Assembly: GCA_018242505.1 (NCBI GenBank)
Contig: JAFEBU010000015.1
Span: 62,001 to 126,000 of the forward strand
Length of the DNA: 64,000 nt
Source of the DNA: Pseudomonadota bacterium
Lineage (GTDB): Bacteria; Pseudomonadota; Alphaproteobacteria; Reyranellales; Reyranellaceae
Direction of reading: 5' to 3'
The notes under the pieces were generated by a model, which had not been told where the DNA came from, ran no database searches, and was given only the letters and a program-made list of their open reading frames with translations. This document shows positions 1 to 7,905 of this stretch, piece by piece. Position numbers and translations under genes: made by a program. How positions within the stretch are numbered: the stretch's first letter is position 1; every line of letters starts with the position of its first letter.

Positions 1-726
1 TTCGGCTGGCAGGACTTCGCCGCGGTCGATGCGTCCGCGATCCAGGCCAAGGTGACCGACACCGACGTGCCGCTCTCGGCCTGGCTCGGCGTGCTGGGCA
101 TCAACGGCCTCACCGCCTATTTCGGCCTGCTCGACGCCGGCCAGCCCAAGCCCGGCGAAACGGTCGTTGTCTCGACGGCGGCAGGATCGGTCGGCTCCTG
201 CGTCGGCCAGATCGCGCGGATCAAGGGCTGTCGCGCCGTCGGCATCGCGGGCGGCGCCACGAAAACCGCGCTCTGCCGTGACGCCTTCGGCTACAACGCC
301 GCGATCGACTACAAGTCGGGCGACCTCGATGCGGCGCTCGCGGCCGCCTGCCCCAAGGGCATCGACGTCTATTTCGACAACACCGCCGGCAAGATCAGCG
401 ATGCGGTGCTGAGGCATCTCAACGTCGGCGCCCGGGTGGTGATCTGCGGCACCGCCTCGATCGCGAGCTGGGACCCGATCCCGCTCGGTCCGCGCGTGGA
501 GCGGCATCTGCTCGTCAAGCGGGCCCGCATGCAAGGCATCCTGATTTTCGACTATGCGGCGCGCTACGGCGACGGGCGCGCCGATCTCGCCCGCTGGGTG
601 CGCGAGAGCAAGCTCCGCTATCGCGAGGACATCCTCGACGGCATCGAGCAGGCGCCGGACGCCATCGCCGGCCTCTATCGCGGCGACAATCTCGGCAAGC
701 GGTTGATCAAGATCGCCGTGCCTTGA
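1..726 (+). CDS. NADP-dependent oxidoreductase, MDR family (CurA/leukotriene B4 dehydrogenase-like), 5' truncated
   Basis: The reading frame is open from the first base, so the N-terminus lies outside the window; about 241 residues remain. A GTG at 52 is only an internal codon. The visible part has the MDR nucleotide-binding fold: the LxGINGLTAYFGL segment, then a glycine-rich STAAGSVGSCVGQIA motif, typical of zinc-independent medium-chain reductases that reduce alpha,beta-unsaturated carbonyls with NADPH. No catalytic zinc ligands are seen, as expected for this branch. It ends in TGA at 724-726 and faces the next gene convergently. Family is clear; the substrate is not. Confidence 0.85.
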   Translation, partial: FGWQDFAAVDASAIQAKVTDTDVPLSAWLGVLGINGLTAYFGLLDAGQPKPGETVVVSTAAGSVGSCVGQIARIKGCRAVGIAGGATKTALCRDAFGYNAAIDYKSGDLDAALAAACPKGIDVYFDNTAGKISDAVLRHLNVGARVVICGTASIASWDPIPLGPRVERHLLVKRARMQGILIFDYAARYGDGRADLARWVRESKLRYREDILDGIEQAPDAIAGLYRGDNLGKRLIKIAVP

Positions 727-735
727 TCGCACCAC

Positions 736-1506
736 TCAGGATATCTGCGACCGCACTGCCGTTTCAAATTGCGTCAGTACCGCGCGAAGATCGTCGGTGA
801 GATAGCCCCGAGCGGCAGCGGCAATATCGTGCGGCAGGCCATGGATCGCTTCGGCCACCGCCCCGGTGATGCAGGCCAGAGTATCCGTATCGCCACCACG
901 GCAGACGGCGGTGCGCACCGCTGATTCCCAGTCGTCGGCCTCCAGCGCTGCGGCCAGCGCCGGCGGCGTCGTACCGGCCGCCGAGACATCGAAGCCGTTG
1001 CCCACGAGCGCACGGTCCGCAACCAGATCGTAGCCGAAGGTACTGCCGAGCCGCTGACGCAGGGCTGCGCGCGGCATCCCGCGGCGCGCCAGCAGGATCG
1101 CCAGGGCGACGGCCTGCGCAGCCACAATCGCGTCCGGATGGTTGTGGGTCACCGCCGCCTGCGCTTCGGCCCATGCGCGTGCCTCGGCCTCGTCTCGGGC
1201 CAGCCAGCCGACGGCGGCCGCCCGCATCGGCGCCCCGTTGCCCCAGCTTCGGTAGGCTGGCTTGTCGTCGACAAATGCCCAACGCAGAAACATCCCGCCG
1301 TAACCGCGCCGAGGATGGCGGCGCACAAAGCTTCTCAGGCTGGCAGCAAAATCACGGGCGCCAAGGAGCGCATCGGCGACGGCGAGGCTGCAAACGGTGT
1401 CATCGGTGAAACGACAAGCGGAGTGAAACAGGGTGAAGTCGCGCGGCGGACCGGCCTCCCCCTCAAACCGTGAGCCGATGATGTCTCCTGCTATCGCTCC
1501 AAGCAT
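736..1506 (-). CDS. ADP-ribosylglycohydrolase family protein
   Basis: 256 residues starting MLGAIAGDIIGS. It has the signature motifs of the DraG/ARH family: FTDDT near residue 33 (metal-binding Asp/Thr cluster), a THNHPDA motif in the middle and GGDTDT near residue 205, which supply the two-Mg2+ site. Enzymes of this family remove ADP-ribose from arginine or other acceptors, or hydrolyse related nucleotides. It lies 6 bp downstream of the exported hydrolase gene on the same strand, so the two are probably co-transcribed. There is no nitrogenase or DraT context, so a role in nitrogenase control is not suggested. Confidence 0.88.
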   Translation of the reverse strand: MLGAIAGDIIGSRFEGEAGPPRDFTLFHSACRFTDDTVCSLAVADALLGARDFAASLRSFVRRHPRRGYGGMFLRWAFVDDKPAYRSWGNGAPMRAAAVGWLARDEAEARAWAEAQAAVTHNHPDAIVAAQAVALAILLARRGMPRAALRQRLGSTFGYDLVADRALVGNGFDVSAAGTTPPALAAALEADDWESAVRTAVCRGGDTDTLACITGAVAEAIHGLPHDIAAAARGYLTDDLRAVLTQFETAVRSQIS

Positions 1507-1512
1507 GTCGAT

Positions 1513-2880
1513 TCAGTTCGTAAACTCCGCCACCACGATGTGGTTGTCCTTCGCCGGGACGGTGCGGGTGGGGATGGTTTCGTTGTTGAACACGGCCACC
1601 ACGGTGCGTGGCTTGGCGTCGAAGGGCAGCTTGCCGGTCGAGACTGCAGGCACGCCTTCGGTGATGCCGGGCGGCACCTTGCCGTCGAGGCTGAACTTGT
1701 CACGGCCGATGCCGAAGTAGCCGCGCGGCCGGCTCATCATCACCACCGCGCCCGCGCCCTCGTCGCCCTTGTCGAAGGGCTGGGGCCTGAGATGCACGAT
1801 GTCCGACGAGCGCAGGAAGGGCGAACGGTAGATATGGGTGATCGGCCGGCCCGGCATGTGCAGCACGAACTCGTAATACGCCTCCGAATGGGCGATGAAC
1901 GGGCCCCACAGACCGTCGGCCTCGGTGGTCTTGCGGTGCACCGGGACGTTGCTCCTGCGGTCGCCGGTCTTGGGATCGATCTCGTAGATCTCGACGTCGG
2001 CGCCCGGCACGGGAAGGTTGGTGTAGACGCCCTCGGCGATGCCGCTTGCCTTGCCGTTCAGGGTCGGCCGCGGTTCCTGGGCGATGAACAGCGTGCCGGC
2101 CGGCTTGCCGACGATGAACTCGTACTGGGCGGCGAAGGCGAGCTTGTGGAATGCGGTCTCGCGATGATCGAGTCCTTCCAGGACGACGTTCTTCGCACCG
2201 CGCAGCTCGGAGGCGTCGTAGCCGACGCCGGTCGGCTTGCCGGGATGGCCGACGAAGCGGGCATCGGGCTGGGAATATTTGTCGTTCTTGTCCGACCGGA
2301 TCGCCATCATCTCGACGCCGGGAATGAGGTCGTCGGGCCCGCTGTTCAGGCGCTGCAGAAAAGGCGCCGCGCCGTTGAACTCGCTGCCGACCAGCATGGA
2401 ATCGGAGATGACGATGCCCCTGTTGGGCGTGCCGCACAGCACGGCATGGCTCACGAATTCCGCGCCGCCGCCGTTCTTCAGGTAATTGCGCACGGTGTTT
2501 CCGCCGCGCGAGGAGGCGATCAGCGCCACCTTGCGGCGGCGCGTGGCACTGCGCACCTGCGACACGAAGGCCGCCAGCTCACGCATCTGGTCATCGGTCG
2601 AGGACCGCAACGCCTGCGGCTTGGAATCGTCGGTGCGCGCCACCGGATAGGGGAAGTCGATGGCGAACAACTGGTTGCGATGGATGCCGTTGCTCTCGAA
2701 GCGCCAGAGATTGTTGATCCAGACGGCGGCGGAATCGCCGTTGCCGTGCACGAACACCACAGGCGGCGCGCCCGCGTCGTCACGCGGCGGCGCCTGGCGC
2801 TTCTGGCCGAAGGCGAGCGTCGGAGCCAGTGCCGCCGCACCCGCCAAAACGGCGCGTCGTGTCGGCTGTCCGACGATCAT
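1513..2880 (-). CDS. Tat-exported alpha/beta hydrolase (lipase-like)
   Basis: 455 residues from the ATG at 2880, preceded by GGGGGAG. The frame stays open far upstream (to about 3834), but that part is antisense to the next genes and I reject it. The N-terminus TRRAVLAGAAALAPTLAFG looks like a twin-arginine signal peptide. An alpha/beta-hydrolase core follows, with the oxyanion segment FVHGNGDSAAVW, a probable nucleophile elbow ASSRGGN (not a strict GxSxG) and a late GLDHRE histidine. The C-terminal 200 residues look like a beta-rich accessory domain. Likely a periplasmic esterase or lipase; substrate unknown. It is divergent from the DNA repair gene at 2950. Confidence 0.75.
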   Translation of the reverse strand: MIVGQPTRRAVLAGAAALAPTLAFGQKRQAPPRDDAGAPPVVFVHGNGDSAAVWINNLWRFESNGIHRNQLFAIDFPYPVARTDDSKPQALRSSTDDQMRELAAFVSQVRSATRRRKVALIASSRGGNTVRNYLKNGGGAEFVSHAVLCGTPNRGIVISDSMLVGSEFNGAAPFLQRLNSGPDDLIPGVEMMAIRSDKNDKYSQPDARFVGHPGKPTGVGYDASELRGAKNVVLEGLDHRETAFHKLAFAAQYEFIVGKPAGTLFIAQEPRPTLNGKASGIAEGVYTNLPVPGADVEIYEIDPKTGDRRSNVPVHRKTTEADGLWGPFIAHSEAYYEFVLHMPGRPITHIYRSPFLRSSDIVHLRPQPFDKGDEGAGAVVMMSRPRGYFGIGRDKFSLDGKVPPGITEGVPAVSTGKLPFDAKPRTVVAVFNNETIPTRTVPAKDNHIVVAEFTN

Positions 2881-2949
2881 GTCTTCTCCCCCGAAACCGT
2901 GGTCGCTGCATGTTGGCAAATGACCGGCCACGACGCTACGCTTTACAGC

Positions 2950-3411
2950 ATGGCCATCTGCTTCATCGACAGTCCCGTCGGACGTCTGGCGCTCGAGGCG
3001 GAGGGTGACGTGCTCTCCGCCGTGCGCTGGACAACGGCCGCCGAGAAGGCCGTCCGGAAACCATCGCCGATCCTGAAGGAAGCGGCGCGCCAGCTTGAAC
3101 GCTACTTTGCCGGCAAACTCAAGCGCTTCGATGTCCCGCTGGCCTCGCACGGCACGGAATTCCAGCGGCGCGTCTGGGCGATGATGCGCGACATTCCCTA
3201 TGGCGAGACCGCGACCTATGGCGGCATGGCGATGGCGCTGGGCTCCGGACCGCGCGCGGTCGGCATGGCCTGCGGGCGCAATCCGCTGCCGATCGTCGTG
3301 CCCTGCCATCGCGTCCTGGGCAGCGGTGGCAGCGAGGGTGGCTATTCCGGCGGACGCGGGCTGCCGACGAAGCGGCAGCTTCTCGCCCTCGAAGGCGTCG
3401 TATTGCTGTAG
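2950..3411 (+). CDS. ogt: Methylated-DNA--[protein]-cysteine S-methyltransferase
   Basis: 153 residues, MAICFIDSPVGRL at the start. It contains the suicide-cysteine motif PCHR (Cys about 119) preceded by IPYGETATYGG and the arginine-finger helix GSGPRAVGMACGRNP, then the GYSGG loop: the complete active-site domain of O6-alkylguanine transferases. The protein accepts the alkyl group from O6-alkylguanine once and is then inactive. An in-frame ATG at 2920 would add ten residues; neither start has a good ribosome site, and I chose 2950 because family members normally begin just before the ID(S/T)PVG strand. Confidence 0.9.
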   Translation: MAICFIDSPVGRLALEAEGDVLSAVRWTTAAEKAVRKPSPILKEAARQLERYFAGKLKRFDVPLASHGTEFQRRVWAMMRDIPYGETATYGGMAMALGSGPRAVGMACGRNPLPIVVPCHRVLGSGGSEGGYSGGRGLPTKRQLLALEGVVLL

Positions 3412-3471
3412 GCAGGGTGCCGTACAAAGGCGCCGCTGGAGTGGCGCCCCCCGATGGGCTACGGAGGACGC

Positions 3472-5451
3472 ATGCGCGTGCTGATCACCCGTCCGGAACG
3501 CGAGGCGATTGCGCTTGCCCAGGCACTCAGCCAGCGCGGGCACACGGCCGTGATCGCGCCGCTGTTCGAACTCCGCTTCCGCCGCCCGCCGGACGATTTC
3601 GCCGCCGCCCTGGCTGCAAGCCAGGCCGTGCTGCTCACCAGTGCGAACGGCGCGCGAGCGCTCGCCGAAGCGAGCGAGCAACGCAGCAAGCCGGTCCTCG
3701 CCGTGGGCGATATGACCGCCGCGACCGCCGAGGGGCTCGGCTTCACCTCGGTCGCCTCCGCTTCGGGCGACAGCGCCGCACTTGCAAGGCTCGTGCAGGA
3801 ACGGCTCGACCCCAAGGCCGGGCCCTTGATCCATGTCTCGGGAGTCGATGTCGTCGGCGAGCCCGCACCGAAGGACATCGTGCGCCGGTTCGCGCTCTAC
3901 GAGTCACGCGCGGTCGAGGCGTTGCCCGATTCGGCGCGCGCGGCGCTCGAAGCGCGCGCTCTCGATCTTGCGACCTTCTTCTCGCCGCGCGCTTCGGCGA
4001 CTTTCGTCAAACTGGTGACGGACGCCGGTCTCGCCGACTCCTGCCGCGGCATCACGGCCATCGCCATCAGCCCGGCCGCCGCCGAGCCTCTCGGGAACCT
4101 GCCCTTCAAGGCCACGGTGGCGGCGGCGCGGCCGACACGTCAGGCGGTGCTCGACGAGATCGACCGGCTGGCGCAAGCCAGCGTTGAAACGAGCGTGGAA
4201 ACGGCGGAGCCTGCGAGACCGATCATGAGCGACACCCCTTCTTCATCGCCGCCATTGTCGCCTCCATCCGATGCGCCCGCGGCGGAGCCGCTGGCCGCAC
4301 CGGCCATCCCAGTTGCGCCGGCACGACGCGGCCTCGGCGTCGTCGGAGCCTTCGTCGTCGGCTTGGTCGCCGCCGCGATCGTGCTGGCGGCGGCGCTGCT
4401 CTCCCTGCCCTACTGGCCGGACGAAGCGCGGACGATGTGGCGGGGACCTGCGCAGCAGGCGGCCGCCACTCCCGTTCCGGCGGCGCCCGCGATCGATGTC
4501 ACGGCCGAAATCGATGCCGCCAAGCAGGCGCTCAACGCGCGGATCGACGATCTCGACAAGCGCGTGCGGGCTTTGGCCAGCACCGTCGCCCAAGCGACCC
4601 CTCCGCCGGCAGCGCCGACGCCTGCCCCGGCGGCACCCTCTGATGAAGCGCTGAACGGCCTCAAGAGCCGGATCGAGGCGCTGGAGAATCGGCCGGCACC
4701 CCCCGCGACGGAGCCGTCCGCTCCAAGCAGCGCCGATGTCGACAAGCTCACCCAGGATATGGCGGCGCTGCGCGTCGAGATCGCCACGCTGCGCTCGGGC
4801 CTGCAGAACCTGGACCAGACGGTCTCGGGGCAGAAGGACCAGGCCAAGGCACTGGCCGCGACGATCGAGAAGACGCAGGCCGAATCGATACGCATGAGCG
4901 CCGACGAGAAGAAGGCGCTCGCCGCGGCGCGGGCATCCGCCGTGATCGGCATCGCCGCCCGCCTCAATGCGGCGCTCGAATCGGAACGGCCCTTCGCCTC
5001 GGATCTTGCCCTGCTCGGCCCTCTGGCCCAGGACGACAAGACCATCGCCGAGCAGAGCGCGGCACTGAAGCCGCTGGCCGACAAGGGCGTCGCGTCACGT
5101 GCGGGTCTCGCCGCCGACTTTCCGGCGATGGCGCGGACGGCGATGGCCGACGACCTCGCCGACGATTCCTTCGGCCAGCGGATCCTCGGCCGGCTGAAGG
5201 CGCTGGTGTCGTTGCGCCGCGTCGGCCCCGATGTGCCGGGCGATACGGTCGAGGCCAAGCTCGCGCGGGCCGAGGCGGCCCTGAAGGCGGGCGACCTCGG
5301 CCAGGCGACCGAACTCGTGAAGTCGTTGCCCGAACAAACCCGTCGCGCGAGCGCCGACTGGCTTGCCCGCGCCGAGGCGCATCTTGCCGCCCAACGCGCC
5401 GTCGATCGGCTGGCGGCCGAAGGTGTCACCTTGCTGAGCGCGGCGCGGTAG
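3472..5451 (+). CDS. hemD: Uroporphyrinogen-III synthase fused to a Mic60/mitofilin-like membrane protein
   Basis: One uninterrupted frame of 659 residues, with GGAGG 4-5 bp before the ATG at 3472. Residues 1-240 are a HemD domain (MRVLITRPE start, LLTSANGARAL, and a TFFSPRASATF motif), which cyclises hydroxymethylbilane to uroporphyrinogen III. A Pro/Ala-rich linker follows, then one membrane segment at about 288-313, a coiled coil at about 340-460 and a C-terminal alpha-helical domain like alphaproteobacterial mitofilin (COG4223), which shapes membrane curvature. In most relatives these are adjacent separate genes. A possible internal ATG at 4225 (residue 252) has only a weak ribosome site, so a second product cannot be excluded. 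hemY follows after 6 bp. hemC is not in the window. Confidence 0.85.
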   Translation: MRVLITRPEREAIALAQALSQRGHTAVIAPLFELRFRRPPDDFAAALAASQAVLLTSANGARALAEASEQRSKPVLAVGDMTAATAEGLGFTSVASASGDSAALARLVQERLDPKAGPLIHVSGVDVVGEPAPKDIVRRFALYESRAVEALPDSARAALEARALDLATFFSPRASATFVKLVTDAGLADSCRGITAIAISPAAAEPLGNLPFKATVAAARPTRQAVLDEIDRLAQASVETSVETAEPARPIMSDTPSSSPPLSPPSDAPAAEPLAAPAIPVAPARRGLGVVGAFVVGLVAAAIVLAAALLSLPYWPDEARTMWRGPAQQAAATPVPAAPAIDVTAEIDAAKQALNARIDDLDKRVRALASTVAQATPPPAAPTPAPAAPSDEALNGLKSRIEALENRPAPPATEPSAPSSADVDKLTQDMAALRVEIATLRSGLQNLDQTVSGQKDQAKALAATIEKTQAESIRMSADEKKALAAARASAVIGIAARLNAALESERPFASDLALLGPLAQDDKTIAEQSAALKPLADKGVASRAGLAADFPAMARTAMADDLADDSFGQRILGRLKALVSLRRVGPDVPGDTVEAKLARAEAALKAGDLGQATELVKSLPEQTRRASADWLARAEAHLAAQRAVDRLAAEGVTLLSAAR

Positions 5452-5457
5452 CTGGCG

Positions 5458-6819
5458 ATGACCTTCCTGCGCACACTCTTCTGGTTCGCGGTCGCGGCCG
5501 TCCTGATGTTTGGCGCGGTTTGGCTGGCCGAACGGCCGGGCGCCGTCACCGTGCAATGGCGTGGCTGGCGGCTCGACACCAGCGTCGGTGTGCTGTTCGC
5601 CGCCCTGCTGGTCGTGATCCTGCTCGCGGTGGCGCTGTGGCTGCTTTACCGCTGGATCGTGGGAGCGCCGGGGGCGCTGCTCGAGGGCTGGGGCGAGAGC
5701 CGGCGCCGACGCGGCTACCGCGCATTGACCCAGGGCCTCGCCGCCGTCGCCGCAGGCGACGCGGCCGAGGCGCAGAAGAATGCACGCAAGGCCGAGCAGC
5801 TCCTCTCCGAACCCTCGCTCACGCTGCTGCTGTCGGCGCAGGCGGCGCAGTTGAACGGCGATCGCGACGGCGCCAAGCGCGCCTTCCAGTCGATGCTCGA
5901 CGACGAGCAGATGGCCTTCCTCGGCTTGCGCGGCCTCATCACCCAGTCGCTCGGCGACGGCAACCAGGCACAGGCGCTGGACTATGCGGAACGCGCGTTC
6001 CGCTTGCGCCCGCAGACGCCGTGGGTTGTGCATTCGCTGTTCGACATGCAGGCGCAGATCGGCCGATGGCAGGCTGCACAGGAGACGCTCGAGGCCGGCT
6101 TGCGCACGCGCGTGGTGACCGCCGACAAGGGCCGCACGTTGAAGGCGTTGCTGCTGGTCGAGCGCAGCCGCGAAGTCGAACGCACCGGCAAGGACGGCGA
6201 TGCGCTTGGCCTCGCGCGCGAGGCCTTCGGGCTCGCGCCGGAACGCATTGCGGTGGCAAGCCGGCTGGCCGAGCTGCAGATCAAGGCCGGTCAAGGCGGG
6301 CGGGCCATGAAGACGCTCGAACGCGCCTGGTCGCTCGCGCCGCATCCCGATCTCGCCCAGCTCTATCTCAAGGCCTCGGGCGAGAGCGATCCGCTGAAGC
6401 GCGTCGGGCTGGTGCGCCGGCTGGTCGAGCAGAAGATCGATGATGCCGAGAGCCATATCGCCATCGCCCAGGCCGCCCTCGACGCCAGCCTGTGGGGAGA
6501 GGCACGGCGTCACCTCGAGCTGGCCGGCGGCGAGCACCCGACGGCGCGGGTCTGCCGCCTGATGGCCGATGTCGAGGAACGGTCGGGCGGCGACCCCGCC
6601 AAGGTGCATGACTGGCTGGCGCGCGCCGCCCAGGCCCCGGCCGACCGCGCGTGGCGCTGCTCGGCCTGCGGCGCGCACCACGAAGCGTGGCGTTCGGTGT
6701 GCGAGAGCTGCGGCGCCTTCGGCACCCTGCACTGGCGCGCTCCCGGCACCTACGGCCACATTCTGCCGCCAGAGGCGCAGCCCAGGCCCGCCCTGCCCGC
6801 GGCAGGCGCCAGAACCTGA
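5458..6819 (+). CDS. hemY: Heme biosynthesis HemY-type TPR membrane protein
   Basis: 453 residues. Two N-terminal membrane segments (about 4-24 and 43-65) are followed by TPR-like helices filling the cytoplasmic or periplasmic part. The C-terminus has two CxxC pairs (WRCSACG and CESCG, about residues 400-423), a rubredoxin-like metal knuckle as in LapB-type TPR proteins. HemY in this sense is not the protoporphyrinogen oxidase of Gram-positives; its exact role in haem synthesis or in membrane homeostasis is unsettled. It lies 6 bp behind the HemD-Mic60 gene, so the operon is clear. The product is slightly longer than the E. coli protein because of the metal-binding tail. Confidence 0.87.
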   Translation: MTFLRTLFWFAVAAVLMFGAVWLAERPGAVTVQWRGWRLDTSVGVLFAALLVVILLAVALWLLYRWIVGAPGALLEGWGESRRRRGYRALTQGLAAVAAGDAAEAQKNARKAEQLLSEPSLTLLLSAQAAQLNGDRDGAKRAFQSMLDDEQMAFLGLRGLITQSLGDGNQAQALDYAERAFRLRPQTPWVVHSLFDMQAQIGRWQAAQETLEAGLRTRVVTADKGRTLKALLLVERSREVERTGKDGDALGLAREAFGLAPERIAVASRLAELQIKAGQGGRAMKTLERAWSLAPHPDLAQLYLKASGESDPLKRVGLVRRLVEQKIDDAESHIAIAQAALDASLWGEARRHLELAGGEHPTARVCRLMADVEERSGGDPAKVHDWLARAAQAPADRAWRCSACGAHHEAWRSVCESCGAFGTLHWRAPGTYGHILPPEAQPRPALPAAGART

Positions 6820-6829
6820 GGAATTGCCG

Positions 6830-7846
6830 ATGTTCGAGACCACACTGGCGGGCAGCCTGCCCAAACCGTCCTGGCTTGCGACGCCCAATGTCCTGTGGGC
6901 GCCGTGGACCCTCACCGGCCGACCCTTGCAGGAGGCAAAGGAGGATGCGACCGCGCTCGCCATCCGACGGCAGGAGCAGGCCGGCATCGACATCGTGAGC
7001 GACGGCGAGCAGGCGCGGCAGCATTTCGTCCATGGCTTCCTCGCCGAAGTGGAGGGCGTGGACTTCGACAAGAAGGTGCGCATGGGCATCCGCAACAACC
7101 GCTACGAAGCGGATTGTCCCACCGTCACCGCACCGCTCAGGCGCCGCAGGTTCGTGCACGAGAAGGAGGCGCGGGTGGCGCGGGCTTCAACCGCGCGCAA
7201 GCTCAAGTTCACCCTGCCCGGCCCGATGACACTGATCGACACCCTGGCCGACGGCCACTACGGCGATCGCGTGAAGATGGCCTTCGCCTTCGCCGAGCTC
7301 CTGAACCAGGAGGCGAAGGATCTGGAGAAGCTCGGCGTCGATGTGATCCAGTTCGACGAGCCGGCCTTCAACGTCTATCTCGCCGAAACCGTCGAGTGGG
7401 GCGTGCCGGCGCTCGAGAAGGCGGCCGAGGGGCTGAAGTGCGCGACAGCCGTGCACATCTGCTACGGCTACGGCATCGAGGCCAACATCAAGTGGAAAGG
7501 GACCCTGGGCGAAAGCTGGCGGCAATACGAGCAGACCTTCCCGGCGCTCGACCGCAGCCGGATCCAGCAGGTGTCGCTGGAATGCCGGCAGAGCCATGTG
7601 CCGCCGGAGCTGATGAAGCTCCTGAAGACGAAGACCGTGCTGGTGGGCGCAATCGACGTCGCCTCGGAGAAGGTCGAGACGCCCGAGGAAGTCGCGGCGA
7701 CGCTGAAGCTCGCCACTGAATTCGTCGATCCCGAGCGCATACAGGCCTGCACCAACTGCGGCATGGCGCCGATGACGCTCGGCGCCGCCTACGCCAAGCT
7801 GCGCGCGCTCACCCAGGGCGCGGCGCTGGCGCGAAAGACGCTCTGA
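6830..7846 (+). CDS. MetE C-terminal-domain-like methyltransferase (core methionine synthase family)
   Basis: 338 residues, corresponding only to the C-terminal catalytic barrel of cobalamin-independent methionine synthase. Conserved elements: AGSLPKP at the start, SDGEQAR, QFDEPAF, and the zinc ligands in VHICYG (His and Cys), SLECRQ (Glu) and TNCGMAP (Cys). The N-terminal half of MetE is absent, so this is a 'core-MetE' type protein; such proteins transfer methyl groups to homocysteine or other thiols, with a methyl donor that differs between clades. It starts 10 bp after hemY and may be read from that operon. A role in methionine synthesis is likely but the donor is unproven. Confidence 0.78.
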   Translation: MFETTLAGSLPKPSWLATPNVLWAPWTLTGRPLQEAKEDATALAIRRQEQAGIDIVSDGEQARQHFVHGFLAEVEGVDFDKKVRMGIRNNRYEADCPTVTAPLRRRRFVHEKEARVARASTARKLKFTLPGPMTLIDTLADGHYGDRVKMAFAFAELLNQEAKDLEKLGVDVIQFDEPAFNVYLAETVEWGVPALEKAAEGLKCATAVHICYGYGIEANIKWKGTLGESWRQYEQTFPALDRSRIQQVSLECRQSHVPPELMKLLKTKTVLVGAIDVASEKVETPEEVAATLKLATEFVDPERIQACTNCGMAPMTLGAAYAKLRALTQGAALARKTL

Positions 7847-7905
7847 AACATTCCCGTCACGCAATCAGGCTAATGCCAGCCTGACTCGCGGAAAGAGGAT
7901 GTCCG

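Noticed and set aside
2881-3834. Upstream extension of the Tat hydrolase frame
   Set aside because: It runs antisense through the repair gene and hemD; the ATG at 2880 has both a ribosome site and a signal peptide.
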